Part shown: positions 18,005 through 25,977 of the stretch, one piece after another
How positions within the stretch are numbered: position 1 is the first letter of the stretch
Layout of the letters: every line of letters begins with the position of its first letter
DNA from: Sneathiella sp.
Lineage (GTDB): Bacteria > Pseudomonadota > Alphaproteobacteria > Sneathiellales > Sneathiellaceae
Direction of reading: 5' to 3'
NCBI GenBank assembly: GCA_021741195.1
Contig: JAIOYL010000009.1
Span: 1-38,595, forward strand
DNA: 38,595 nt
Made by a program: the position numbers and the translations under genes
The notes under the pieces: generated by a model
What the model saw: the letters and a program-made list of their open reading frames with translations, nothing else
Told to the model about the DNA's origin: nothing
Databases searched by the model: none

Positions 18005-18033
18005 AGTATACAATCTTTAGTAGTGTTATGCAA
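18005..18033 (-). promoter_or_regulatory. Predicted promoter of the recombinase operon with 9-base direct repeats
   Basis: On the minus strand TTGCAT (18033-18028), a 17-base spacer and TATACT (18010-18005) form a good promoter for the 17962 gene and the recombinase. The 9-mer ATCTTTAGT (plus-strand reading) occurs twice, at 17999-18007 and 18013-18021, one copy over the -10 and one in the spacer, which would suit a repressor. Confidence 0.5.
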
Positions 18034-18075
18034 AAACCACTCCTTCCAGTTGATCCTCGATAATCGTTGCAATGC

Positions 18076-18765
18076 TTAGGCTGCGAGCCGGATTGATACG
18101 TTGTTTGACGGTTTGGCGCCTGCAAGGGCTTGTTCAAGCCGCAGCTTGAAGAGCATTGGCCTGGTCTTGTTGCCGTAGATGCTGGCAAGCCGCGTCAGGC
18201 CGCCCGCATGCAGCACCGCCACGTCATGGCCGGTGCGATGGTTTTCGAGGATCACGATATCCTCGACATCGTTCCGCGCAATCCGCTTCGGGGAGCGGAC
18301 CAGGCCACGCCGGACGCTCAAATGCTTGTCGTCGATTTCGATCCGCACCTCTTCCCGATTAGTCAGGTAGGTATAGAGATCGAACAGGCCGGAGTGCCGG
18401 AATAAATATTCGCCACCCAGGAAAGCGAGAGCCAGAGCCCAGCCGTGCAGGCTTTCCAGCGGCACGTCGAGGGATTTATGCTCGATAACCGCCGCGAGAC
18501 GGTCAACCGCGTTCAACAGCCCCGCAACGACCGTATTGGCGAATGCGATAAAAATATTCATATTTGGATCGGGCGCGACCTCAGGGCGATAGTGCGCGAC
18601 AAGGATCGCTGCGGCCCCGACAATCCCGATAATATGAAACGCGGTCACCATTTCATCGCCGCTTGAGGGAAGGCGATGTTTGGCGGTGAAGCGGATGGTG
18701 TTGCCTTTGCGGGAGACACGCGGTTCCCCGCTCAGTCTGGTCATAACGGTTTGGAGTATCTTCAA
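18076..18765 (-). CDS. Hypothetical membrane protein (three predicted TM segments)
   Basis: Unrecognised 229-residue inner-membrane protein. Hydrophobic segments lie at about 42-59, 70-88 and 107-122. The cytoplasmic C-terminal part (about 135-215: VRIEIDDKHLSVRRGLVRSPKRIARNDVEDIVI...) alternates strands in a way that recalls bacterial PH-like domains, though this is not certain. The start is TTG at 18765, with AAGGA 6 bases upstream; the ATG at codon 8 is an alternative. It is downstream of the coupling-protein gene and the 127-residue membrane protein on the same strand, so it may work with conjugation genes. No function can be assigned. Confidence 0.65.
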   Translation of the reverse strand: MKILQTVMTRLSGEPRVSRKGNTIRFTAKHRLPSSGDEMVTAFHIIGIVGAAAILVAHYRPEVAPDPNMNIFIAFANTVVAGLLNAVDRLAAVIEHKSLDVPLESLHGWALALAFLGGEYLFRHSGLFDLYTYLTNREEVRIEIDDKHLSVRRGLVRSPKRIARNDVEDIVILENHRTGHDVAVLHAGGLTRLASIYGNKTRPMLFKLRLEQALAGAKPSNNVSIRLAA

Positions 18766-18805
18766 TAGGCGTCCTTTCCTTGTTTATCCTCTGTTGAAAT
18801 CAAAA

Positions 18806-19189
18806 TTACGCATTGCCGAGAAGCGCCGACCAGTTGACCGGTAACATGACGATAACGGGGCAATCCCAATTCGGGCCGAGATAGCCGCGCATTCCCTGCA
18901 CCCCAAAATACCGACACTCGGAACAACGCTGTCCAGGCGTGCCGACGCTGTAACAGTTATGGGTGACAAGCATATGCGGTGTGCCATAGACAACGACCAC
19001 GAAGGCTAGCGCGCCGAGAACCCATAGCGGGCGGCGTGGCTTTAGGAGCCACCAGAGAAGGGGCACAACGCCCTGCATAAAGCTGCGGTTCTCACCAGCT
19101 GCGGCAAAACGTTCTTCCTCCCGCTTGCGGTTGCGTTTGCGGGGGCGTGGCGCTTTCCGGCTCAAGACTTCAACCTTAAATTCGCTCAC
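18806..19189 (-). CDS. Hypothetical single-pass membrane protein coupled to the T4CP
   Basis: Unrecognised 127-residue protein. It has a very basic N-terminus (residues 5-27 rich in Arg, Lys and Pro), a hydrophobic stretch (about 40-50) and a transmembrane helix (about 54-70), then a short domain with four cysteines, C79, C89, C92 and C110, which by the positive-inside rule would face the periplasm and may form disulfides. Its start overlaps the coupling-protein stop by 4 bases (ATGA), so the two are translated together. That suggests an accessory to the coupling protein. This is inference from gene order. Confidence 0.68.
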   Translation of the reverse strand: MSEFKVEVLSRKAPRPRKRNRKREEERFAAAGENRSFMQGVVPLLWWLLKPRRPLWVLGALAFVVVVYGTPHMLVTHNCYSVGTPGQRCSECRYFGVQGMRGYLGPNWDCPVIVMLPVNWSALLGNA

Positions 19190-20862
19190 TCTTGTTCTCC
19201 TGTGCGGGAATAGCGAAGGCGTAGGCGCGGCCTACCATGGCGCGGATGATCGCCCTCCATCGGGTTTGCATCCGCCATGTCCCGCCAGGGCGATACATCC
19301 CAATAGGCAACCTTCTCGCCCAGAACAGGCGGTGCGGTCTTCACGAACAGAAGTTGCCGGTCTTCGGGCAGGCTCATAATCTCTTGCGGCAGCATCAAGG
19401 GCACGCCGCGCTCAGAAACGTTCACCCCGATATCGTCATCCTCCGTTTGTCCAAGGTTGTAGTTGTGCGTGATGATCGACCGTTCGCCCATCAACCGCGA
19501 GAGGCGTTGCGCGAGCTCCAGGTCCTGCACGGCAAAGAATTGTTTCACTTCGGACTGGCTCAGGATGATGTTCGCGGTCTCGCGCCCATACACTTGCGCA
19601 AGGTGGGAAAGGTCCTGCACGATGGCCCAGACGCGCACGCCATAGCCAGGCAGCAGCGTCAAGGCTTCGGCCAATCCGGCGATCCGGCCCATATTGGCAA
19701 ACTCGTCGAGCAGGAACAGCACACGCCGTTTGCTGCGATGCGTGGCGACGGCATTGATAGCGTGCTTTGTCACCAGCGCCAGCCAGACGCCATAATCGGC
19801 GATCCGTTCGGCGGGGATCATCACATAGACGGTCGTGTTTTCCGCTTTAAGGTCTTGCAAATCGACATCTGTGCCGGATACAGCATCGGCCAGCGGCCCG
19901 CCTGGGCGGAATATTTGGAGCGCGTTCGAGACACCCGTGCGGAAATCCGCAAACTGCCGCGCGCCGTCCTCGAACTGGCTCAGGAACTCTTGTCCGTAAG
20001 CCGCTACCAAGCCATCGAGCGCATCAGATGCTGCCATATCGTGGAAGGCTATTTCCAGCAGATCGGTGCTTTTGACGAGTCTCCATAGTTCGGGCAGCGT
20101 GCATTTCTGCGGTCTGCCGCGCGTAACGAGATACAGGATCAGCCCTTCGAGCAAATTGCGCGACGCGTCCCTGAAATACTGGTTCTTGTCCCCGCCCGCC
20201 GGTTCGGGGATCAGTTGCAGCGTCAACGACCGAGCGGCATCGCCCAGCTCGTGATGACGGCGCGGATCGGCGGCCATCTCGATTAGCGGCCCAAGCGGGT
20301 TATAGCGGTGACGCGGCAGGCCATGCAGCCCCCACGGGTTGAGGAAGATGATCTTGTGCCCGAATGTTTCGCGCCGGTGGCGCGCGGTGACGGCGGCAAG
20401 CTCGCCCTTCGGGTCCGTCACGAACACCGAGCCGGAATAATGCAGTAAATTCGGGATCACGACGCTCGTGCCTTTGCCCTGCCGTGCAGGAGCGACGGTG
20501 AGCAGATGCGCTTTACCATTGAAGAAGAGCGGCACGCCGTTCAATGCGCCCAGGAACAGTCCTTGCGGATCGGTCAGCCCCGCATCCGCACAGTCCCGAA
20601 GGTTCGCGAGTTTTGCTGTACCGAAGAGGCCCGTTGGTTTTTCCGCGCGCCGCCGTTTGAGACGCACACCTATCCCGCGTACAAAATCGCCCGCGCCGGA
20701 CGCAATCACCCCAACGCCCGCCAGACCCAGAATGCCAACACAAACAGCCGATACCGGATCGTTCAGGGCGTCCAGCGTCCGTCCAAGGTACAAAGCCCCT
20801 CCGCCGATCAAACCACCAGCGGCAAGCTTTCCAAAAGGATTTGATTTATTGAATTTCTCCAT
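19186..20862 (-). CDS. Type IV coupling protein, VirD4/TraG family
   Basis: The coupling ATPase links the relaxosome to the secretion channel during conjugation and sits in the inner membrane. The 558-residue protein has N-terminal hydrophobic segments (about 12-30 and 36-58), Walker A APARQGKGT (124-132), VFVTDPKGELAAVTA, and Walker B VLFLLDEFANMG (381-392), with QDLSHLAQVYG and LSQSEVKQFFAVQD after it, all family hallmarks. The ATG at 20862 lies close behind a possible TATATA at 20874-20879 and has no clear ribosome binding site. The relaxase it should serve is 16 kb away at 37-38.3 kb, with cargo between them. Confidence 0.93.
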   Translation of the reverse strand: MEKFNKSNPFGKLAAGGLIGGGALYLGRTLDALNDPVSAVCVGILGLAGVGVIASGAGDFVRGIGVRLKRRRAEKPTGLFGTAKLANLRDCADAGLTDPQGLFLGALNGVPLFFNGKAHLLTVAPARQGKGTSVVIPNLLHYSGSVFVTDPKGELAAVTARHRRETFGHKIIFLNPWGLHGLPRHRYNPLGPLIEMAADPRRHHELGDAARSLTLQLIPEPAGGDKNQYFRDASRNLLEGLILYLVTRGRPQKCTLPELWRLVKSTDLLEIAFHDMAASDALDGLVAAYGQEFLSQFEDGARQFADFRTGVSNALQIFRPGGPLADAVSGTDVDLQDLKAENTTVYVMIPAERIADYGVWLALVTKHAINAVATHRSKRRVLFLLDEFANMGRIAGLAEALTLLPGYGVRVWAIVQDLSHLAQVYGRETANIILSQSEVKQFFAVQDLELAQRLSRLMGERSIITHNYNLGQTEDDDIGVNVSERGVPLMLPQEIMSLPEDRQLLFVKTAPPVLGEKVAYWDVSPWRDMADANPMEGDHPRHGRPRLRLRYSRTGEQE

Positions 20863-21130
20863 TACTAATCAGCTATATACTGAAATGGGAAATTCAAAAT
20901 TTAAATTCGGAGACGCGATTTATTTCTGATTACTCGCGGGAATATTGCAACGCCGGTTGCGGGGGAATGCAGAATCCAATATTGGCTCAATATATTGTTA
21001 CCTATATTAAAATTATATCGTGATTCAATATCTCTGAAATGAACGAAACCAGATAGCCAGCCTTTAGGAATATAGACCTATTGACTTAGCCGGAAATCGT
21101 CATAGGGTAGGATAATTAATAGGAGACAAG

Positions 21131-21352
21131 ATGGATCAGGAAAATAAAGAAGAAGAAATAGACACACAGAAAAGCCGTCCCGCAGAGATAATCGGCGGAA
21201 TTGTGATTGGCTCACTATTGGGAATTGCTTTTACAATTGCCACAGGCACTTATACTCCTCCTTGGGTTGGGGTGAGAATAGATTCATCTAATTCGGTATC
21301 TGTTCACGAACTTCAAAATAAAAATGAAATTCCATCAATCGATTTAAAGTGA
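21131..21352 (+). CDS. Small single-pass membrane protein, unknown
   Basis: A 73-residue unknown protein. The N-terminus (1-17) is strongly charged (DQENKEEEIDTQKSRP), a transmembrane helix spans about 19-38 (EIIGGIVIGSLLGIAFTIAT), and a polar tail follows. AGGAGACAAG gives an excellent ribosome binding site for the ATG, which is the main reason to accept it. Codon use is AT-rich, unlike the chromosome and the rest of the element, so it was probably acquired separately together with the next two genes. It is read divergently from the coupling-protein gene across a 268-base AT-rich gap. Confidence 0.6.
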   Translation: MDQENKEEEIDTQKSRPAEIIGGIVIGSLLGIAFTIATGTYTPPWVGVRIDSSNSVSVHELQNKNEIPSIDLK

Positions 21353-21405
21353 TGCCTATAGCATCTACATTTATCGTATGTTTTTCTGGACTCTGCACAT
21401 CTCAT

Positions 21406-21813
21406 TTATTTTTTTGAAAGTCTTTTTATTATGGCTTCTGCCCCATGCTTGCTCGCTAATGCTATTGCGGCCAGTTGGCACATTTGGATTAGTAAGAATA
21501 GCATTAGCTCGAGAATCTCAAATGCCAGAGTTGGGGTAGGGTTCCAATTAGCGTTGATGAGCAAATGATAAAAACTATTAAAAATCACAGTTAGGAATCC
21601 TAAAACTATTGCGAGAAAGACAATTTTTGACAGGCTCCTTTGTTCTCTTTCTAAGTAAGTAAGCATGAGAGAGAATCCGAGAAAAGCGAATAAAATGCCG
21701 CTTTCTTTAAAAGGCAGTTGAACTCCTAGTGGCTGTTGCGCTGTGGGTACGGCCCACGAAAAGAAGGTGCCAACCAACCATTCAAAGAGTTTTATTACTT
21801 TTTTGCGCTCCAT
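21406..21813 (-). CDS. Hypothetical multi-pass membrane protein
   Basis: Unrecognised 135-residue integral membrane protein with about three or four hydrophobic segments: 40-53 (ILFAFLGFSLMLTYL), 62-85 (SKIVFLAIVLGFLTVIFNSFYHLL) and 96-119 (LAFEILELMLFLLIQMCQLAAIAL), with a weaker one near 12-23. Ends are basic. It lies 14 bases after the 291-residue exported protein on the same strand, so the two are probably one operon. Base composition is AT-rich. A role in membrane-linked defence or fitness can be imagined but nothing in the sequence shows it. Confidence 0.65.
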   Translation of the reverse strand: MERKKVIKLFEWLVGTFFSWAVPTAQQPLGVQLPFKESGILFAFLGFSLMLTYLEREQRSLSKIVFLAIVLGFLTVIFNSFYHLLINANWNPTPTLAFEILELMLFLLIQMCQLAAIALASKHGAEAIIKRLSKK

Positions 21814-21827
21814 GGCCTAATCCAGAT

Positions 21828-22703
21828 TTAATTTCCATAAACCTCAATAAGAGCATCCATAACAATCTCGTTTGTTTCCTGGTCAATTAATAAGGTAGAG
21901 ACCATCGAGATTGTTTTAGGGGTAAATGTATTTAAGATTCTGAACTCAATGCCGTCCTCATTTTTTTGAACGATAGATATTGCTTTACTGTCTAATTGTT
22001 TCTTAGACATTTTTCCTCGTTCATTCGGCGTCAAGAAGCTGTAAAATGTCCCGACGCTCGCAGAAAAGTTTTGCTCATTTAGAGTGTTCACGATCTGCAT
22101 ATCTGACATTCCTGCAAACAAAGATGGTTCAACTAACAGCATGTATCTTGGGCCTGCAAAAGAAACTTTAGTGGATATATTTTTTCCTTGAACAAACTGT
22201 GCTTCAGAAAAAAGAATACTACTTCCAACGGTCGATACGTCCGCGCCATAACCAAAGCTCCGTACAAAGGTTTTCAAAAACGGCGGCACTTCAAAAGGTA
22301 GTTGTAATTTCCTTTCATATGCGGTTGCCTTAACCGGTATAGATGCTTGTGTATATCTAATTACGGCGGATTGATCGCGTTCGATGTTTTTAAATGATTT
22401 GTTAACTTGATGGCACCATCCAGATTTTAACCGTGCGGCGCCTGAGGGATTAATTTCAGGCCCTTTCCATTCGTAAATTAAAGGTCCCATTTTGGAGAGA
22501 TTACAAATCAAATACTTAAGATCATGCATGCCATCACTTGCGGTGCTTGCACTAGATTCATATTTAAAATGACTGTGATTATTTGGGTCTGACTGCGTAT
22601 TACCGTATGGGCGAAAATTTTCCGCTCTCACAGATTGGGAGAGGAAAACCAACGATAATGCAACGAAAGTGATCTGCTTTACCTCAATATCCAATGGCAC
22701 CAT
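21828..22703 (-). CDS. Hypothetical exported protein
   Basis: Unrecognised protein of up to 291 residues with an N-terminal signal peptide (FVALSLVFLSQSVRA|EN, cleavage after about residue 27). The mature part is polar with two cysteines (C67, C97) that could form a disulfide in the periplasm; strand-rich segments at about 110-290 end LIDQETNEIVMDALIEVYG. The ribosome binding site AGGAG touches the first ATG, so the likelier start is the in-frame TTG three codons later (22694), 9 bases from it. It heads an AT-rich two-gene operon with a multi-pass membrane protein. Function unknown. Confidence 0.65.
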   Translation of the reverse strand: MVPLDIEVKQITFVALSLVFLSQSVRAENFRPYGNTQSDPNNHSHFKYESSASTASDGMHDLKYLICNLSKMGPLIYEWKGPEINPSGAARLKSGWCHQVNKSFKNIERDQSAVIRYTQASIPVKATAYERKLQLPFEVPPFLKTFVRSFGYGADVSTVGSSILFSEAQFVQGKNISTKVSFAGPRYMLLVEPSLFAGMSDMQIVNTLNEQNFSASVGTFYSFLTPNERGKMSKKQLDSKAISIVQKNEDGIEFRILNTFTPKTISMVSTLLIDQETNEIVMDALIEVYGN

Positions 22704-22918
22704 CTCCTAAAACAATTGTGCGCATAAGAATTTTATTAATATCACAAAAACTGATTATATGTAAACTACAGGGAGAATACACATTGGATAATTTAAACCA
22801 ATTTCTTGAATATCTACGTCCGTCCGCTGGGATAAAAAAGACTGTCGCGTTCCATAAAAGGTAATAGTGTTCGTGTAAAAAAATAGGCTGTATTCTTTAA
22901 AGGTCGTAATGTGACATG

Positions 22919-22951
22919 CAAGATGTGTTTTGTAGTACAAAACCTATCTTG
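22919..22951. repeat. 33-base imperfect palindrome
   Basis: The core GTTTTGTA (22927-22934), G, TACAAAAC (22936-22943) is a perfect inverted repeat, and the flanks CAAGAT (22919-22924) and ATCTTG (22946-22951) also pair across two mismatched or wobble positions. It lies beyond the 3' end of the ATPase cassette and 216 bases upstream of the exported-protein gene. It may be a terminator read in either direction or a protein/recombinase binding site. Confidence 0.55.
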
Positions 22952-23300
22952 GCAAAGGGGGCCGCTGCGCACCCCCTGTTGCATACCCCCAGCCCGTGGC
23001 TCTTTCAGGGCGTTGAACCCATTCCAGAGCCAGTAGACCGTATCGCCGGTCAACCACTCGCAGGGCTTGGAGAAGTGCCTCTCCACCTGCACCGAACCAT
23101 GCACGAACGTCTGGCCGTCCAATTACCAATCAGGGGAGCGTTCCTGCTCCCCCCGATACCCCCAATGACCATTTCATGGAGACGACTTCATCGAGACCAG
23201 GAAGGGAGCTTTCGTGCTACCCTTACCCTGGACCCATCCCATCGAGCAGGAGCCTTCGGCCCCTTGCATCCCCGACGAAATGGTCGAGCTATATCCAACC
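22952..23300. other. Gene-free, hairpin-rich stretch downstream of the ATPase gene
   Basis: No convincing gene. Several stems are visible: GGGG...CCCC around 22956-22975; GGGGAGC/GCTCCCC near 23133-23152; a compound stem near 23197-23230 (CCAGG-AAGGG-AGC with GCT-A-CCCTT-CCTGG); and GACCATTTC (23167-23175) with GAAATGGTC (23277-23285), which would enclose a domain of about 119 bases. Runs of four to six C follow each stem. It could be the 3' UTR of the cassette, a small RNA or a relic of another element. Confidence 0.4.
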
Positions 23301-25934
23301 TCAAGACACTCTGTTCATCTTCACACGCAGGGCCTCTGACCAGTCTTTCAAGACCTGGATATCGCCCATGACCTCGCTCGGCTCCGGCGGCTCGGCATCG
23401 TGTCCTCGCGACGGATCATGCGCATCTACGAAGTCACAGCATTTCTGGAAGCCCGTCTGAAAAGTCTGTACATCGCCTTCTTCCAGCGCCGTGACCTGCT
23501 TCAAACGCTTCGTGTTGATGTAATCGCGGTGACGCATGATCACATTGGCAAACACGATGTCTTCGAGCGCCCGTTCCCAGGTAGCCCGCAGCTTGCTGTA
23601 GAGCGACGTTACGGCTAGCTTGTAGCCTTCGTCGTCATGGAGGTCGAACAAGCGTTTTGCCTCGCGCGCCGCCTTTTCGAGCTTGTCGATTCGGTCGCGG
23701 ATGCTGGATGCCGTCCAGGGCAAATCTTTGTTCACGATGCCGACAACATCCTGGCCACGCGTGAGGTGCGCCAGCGCAATCGGTGTATTCCGTTCCATCG
23801 CTAACTGTGCCAGATCGTTCACGAAGATCATATCGTGCGTGAAAACGATCACCTGCCGTACGCCGGCTTCGCTCGCGAGACGTTTCGCCACTTTTGACCG
23901 CCAGCGATGATCAAGTGAGGATACCGGATCATCGAAAACAAGCGCCGATGTATGTACGGCGTTTGCCAGTTCGGTCAGATACGATGCCAGCGCTACGCAG
24001 GTCTGTTCGCCTTCGCTGAGCACATCGTGGACCTTGGCCTTCGGATTGGCGTAGAGCCTAACTTCGTACTGTGGCGAACCGAATTTTCCGCCCGAGCGCA
24101 CGACTTCCACGCGCACACGACTACCAGCAAGCTCAACGATCTCTTGCTGAAAACGGTCGCGCATGCGCGGTGTGATCAGATTGTCGGCAATCTCGTTTCC
24201 AAGGCGCGTAATTGCTGTTGTGGATGTATCCCGCAGGCAGTCCTCAGTGCGCTTGACTGCGGCAAGGCGTGCGATTTCCGTTCGCGTGATATCCAGCAAT
24301 TTTCGGCTTTGCTTGTGATCCTGCAACTCAGCCAGTTCGTCAAGGACCACCTCTCTTGCCGCGCCACTGGAGTCGTCTTCCAAAGACGCCGCGTAGGTGC
24401 GCGTTTGTTCCGCCTCAGCTTTTACGGCATCGGCAGGTGTCACCGGCAGAGCTATAGGATTCGAGACCTCTTTATCGTTCAGCAGCGCGAGCGTCTGACA
24501 TTGCACGAGCCGCGCGATCGCAAGATAATGCAGTACCCGTTTGGAAAGGGCGAAATTGCCGTTCTTCAAACTTCGGTAGGCAGCCGAAACTTTGTTCACA
24601 TGAATGGCAACAGCACGAAATTTCTGCTCGGCTTCTTGATAGACCCGTTCTGCCTCGGTGGCCTTGGTTTCTGTGTCCTTCTTGATGAATTCCTCAAAGC
24701 CAAGCATTCGCTCGGCCGTCGGCTCGTCGATCTTCTGATGACACAGCACGCAGACATCGCCCGATGCCGGCGGGAAATCGACACCATCATCATGTGCGAT
24801 TTTCGAATACGCTCTCGCAGACTCCCAAAGCGTACGCCAAACGCTTTCACCAACGCCCTCCAGGGCCAGCCCAGAGAACGCTTCATTTGCTGCCGTGTTT
24901 GCGGCAGTGCGGGTGTCATCAGCGCTCTTCTTCGTCGTGTGGAGAGCCTGAATGGCCGCGTCGTTGAGCGCCTGTTCGATCCGCTTCAAATAGGTCTCGA
25001 GCTGATCGAGTCGGGTTGCATAATCGCGCTGTGTCTGCGCTGCCACGGCAGGGTCTTGTGCAAGATCGCCCTGCAATTTGGTTAGTCGCGCTTCGTCAGC
25101 GTCCGTGAAAGGGTCCTTCGGCGTAATGGCGGCGATATCCGTATCATGCTGCAACGCCGACAGCGCTTTGCCCAGTGGTGACCGGCTCGACCAGATCGGG
25201 TTTGCAAAGGCCGCATTACGCTGCTCTTCCAACGTCTCCTTTTCTGTAGTGAGCCGTGTTTTGATTTCCTGGCAGACACCGGCAAGATCATCCGGAATGT
25301 CGAGACCAAAGGGCCGAAACCACACTTCGTTTTTCTTTTGAACGTGAACCGATGCCGCGTCACGGTCAAAAACCGTGATGGCCGAAAGCATCTCGGCGGG
25401 GTCATCGCCGTCTTTCCACGGGACGGTTTCGATTGCTCCGCCCGCGCGGGAAATGTTCAAATCAGCCGTCGCGGCCCCGGAAGGAGGCGTGCTGTAAACG
25501 TCCGGCATGATTTCACCGGCGTGGCGCGAACGACAGGCATTTTTTAAAATCCGCGTATAACCGGATTTTCCCGTGCCGTTCTGCCCGTAGACAATAGTGA
25601 GCCCGTTCTGTTCGAAGTCGAGCGTCTGTCCGCTTGCGAGCTGATTGACGCCGGCGACATTTGTGATGCTCGCCAGGGAAATCGACTCTCCGGCCCCCGG
25701 ATCAACCGGCAGTTGATCTTTTGAAAGTGGCTTTGCCGTCAGAGTAACAGAATTGTCGCCGTGCTCTTTCTTACAGAGCGCTAATAGCTCATCGAGCGCG
25801 GCGGCATCCGGATAGCCGTTCTGCACAATACGACGCAAAGCATCCCGTTGCCAAAGAGGCCGGCTTTTTGACCAGGCCAGGATTTTGCTTGGCACCGTAT
25901 CTTCGCGGTCGTCTGTATTGATATCGTCCGGCAT
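23301..25934 (-). CDS. SMC/RloC-like ATPase with zinc hook, candidate anticodon-nuclease guard
   Basis: An 877-residue ATPase of the RecF/SMC-like (AAA_13) type. It has Walker A GQNGTGKSG (117-125), a long helical middle with a CxxC zinc-hook pair, C395-VL-C398, ABC signature LSEGEQT (639-645), Walker B ALVFDDPVSSLDH (664-676) and the H-loop VIVFTHD (H700). After the ATPase core the C-terminal domain (about 745-877) holds R783-ATW-E787 followed by H838 and H845, which resembles the R-x3-E...H pattern of the PrrC/RloC tRNA anticodon nucleases, although the histidine spacing is longer. It starts 43 bases after the type IIG gene on the same strand. I infer a restriction-coupled abortive-infection effector; the nuclease activity is not proven by sequence. 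Confidence 0.85.
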   Translation of the reverse strand: MPDDINTDDREDTVPSKILAWSKSRPLWQRDALRRIVQNGYPDAAALDELLALCKKEHGDNSVTLTAKPLSKDQLPVDPGAGESISLASITNVAGVNQLASGQTLDFEQNGLTIVYGQNGTGKSGYTRILKNACRSRHAGEIMPDVYSTPPSGAATADLNISRAGGAIETVPWKDGDDPAEMLSAITVFDRDAASVHVQKKNEVWFRPFGLDIPDDLAGVCQEIKTRLTTEKETLEEQRNAAFANPIWSSRSPLGKALSALQHDTDIAAITPKDPFTDADEARLTKLQGDLAQDPAVAAQTQRDYATRLDQLETYLKRIEQALNDAAIQALHTTKKSADDTRTAANTAANEAFSGLALEGVGESVWRTLWESARAYSKIAHDDGVDFPPASGDVCVLCHQKIDEPTAERMLGFEEFIKKDTETKATEAERVYQEAEQKFRAVAIHVNKVSAAYRSLKNGNFALSKRVLHYLAIARLVQCQTLALLNDKEVSNPIALPVTPADAVKAEAEQTRTYAASLEDDSSGAAREVVLDELAELQDHKQSRKLLDITRTEIARLAAVKRTEDCLRDTSTTAITRLGNEIADNLITPRMRDRFQQEIVELAGSRVRVEVVRSGGKFGSPQYEVRLYANPKAKVHDVLSEGEQTCVALASYLTELANAVHTSALVFDDPVSSLDHRWRSKVAKRLASEAGVRQVIVFTHDMIFVNDLAQLAMERNTPIALAHLTRGQDVVGIVNKDLPWTASSIRDRIDKLEKAAREAKRLFDLHDDEGYKLAVTSLYSKLRATWERALEDIVFANVIMRHRDYINTKRLKQVTALEEGDVQTFQTGFQKCCDFVDAHDPSRGHDAEPPEPSEVMGDIQVLKDWSEALRVKMNRVS

Positions 25935-25977
25935 CTCTGTTCGCTATTCGGCTCTCAATTCAAAATTCTCATATTGA

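Noticed and set aside
19237-20088. 283-codon plus-strand frame inside the coupling-protein gene
   Set aside because: Antisense of an unmistakable VirD4/TraG gene.
22814-23122. 102-codon minus-strand frame with a gene-like aromatic stretch (CEWLTGDTVYWLWNGFNALK)
   Set aside because: It starts at TTG directly after a stop, has no ribosome binding site, runs through the 33-base palindrome and loses protein-like character after about 50 codons. It might be a fragment of a lost gene, but I cannot support a call.
23952-25085. 377-codon plus-strand frame inside the ATPase gene
   Set aside because: Antisense of a gene with complete Walker and signature motifs.
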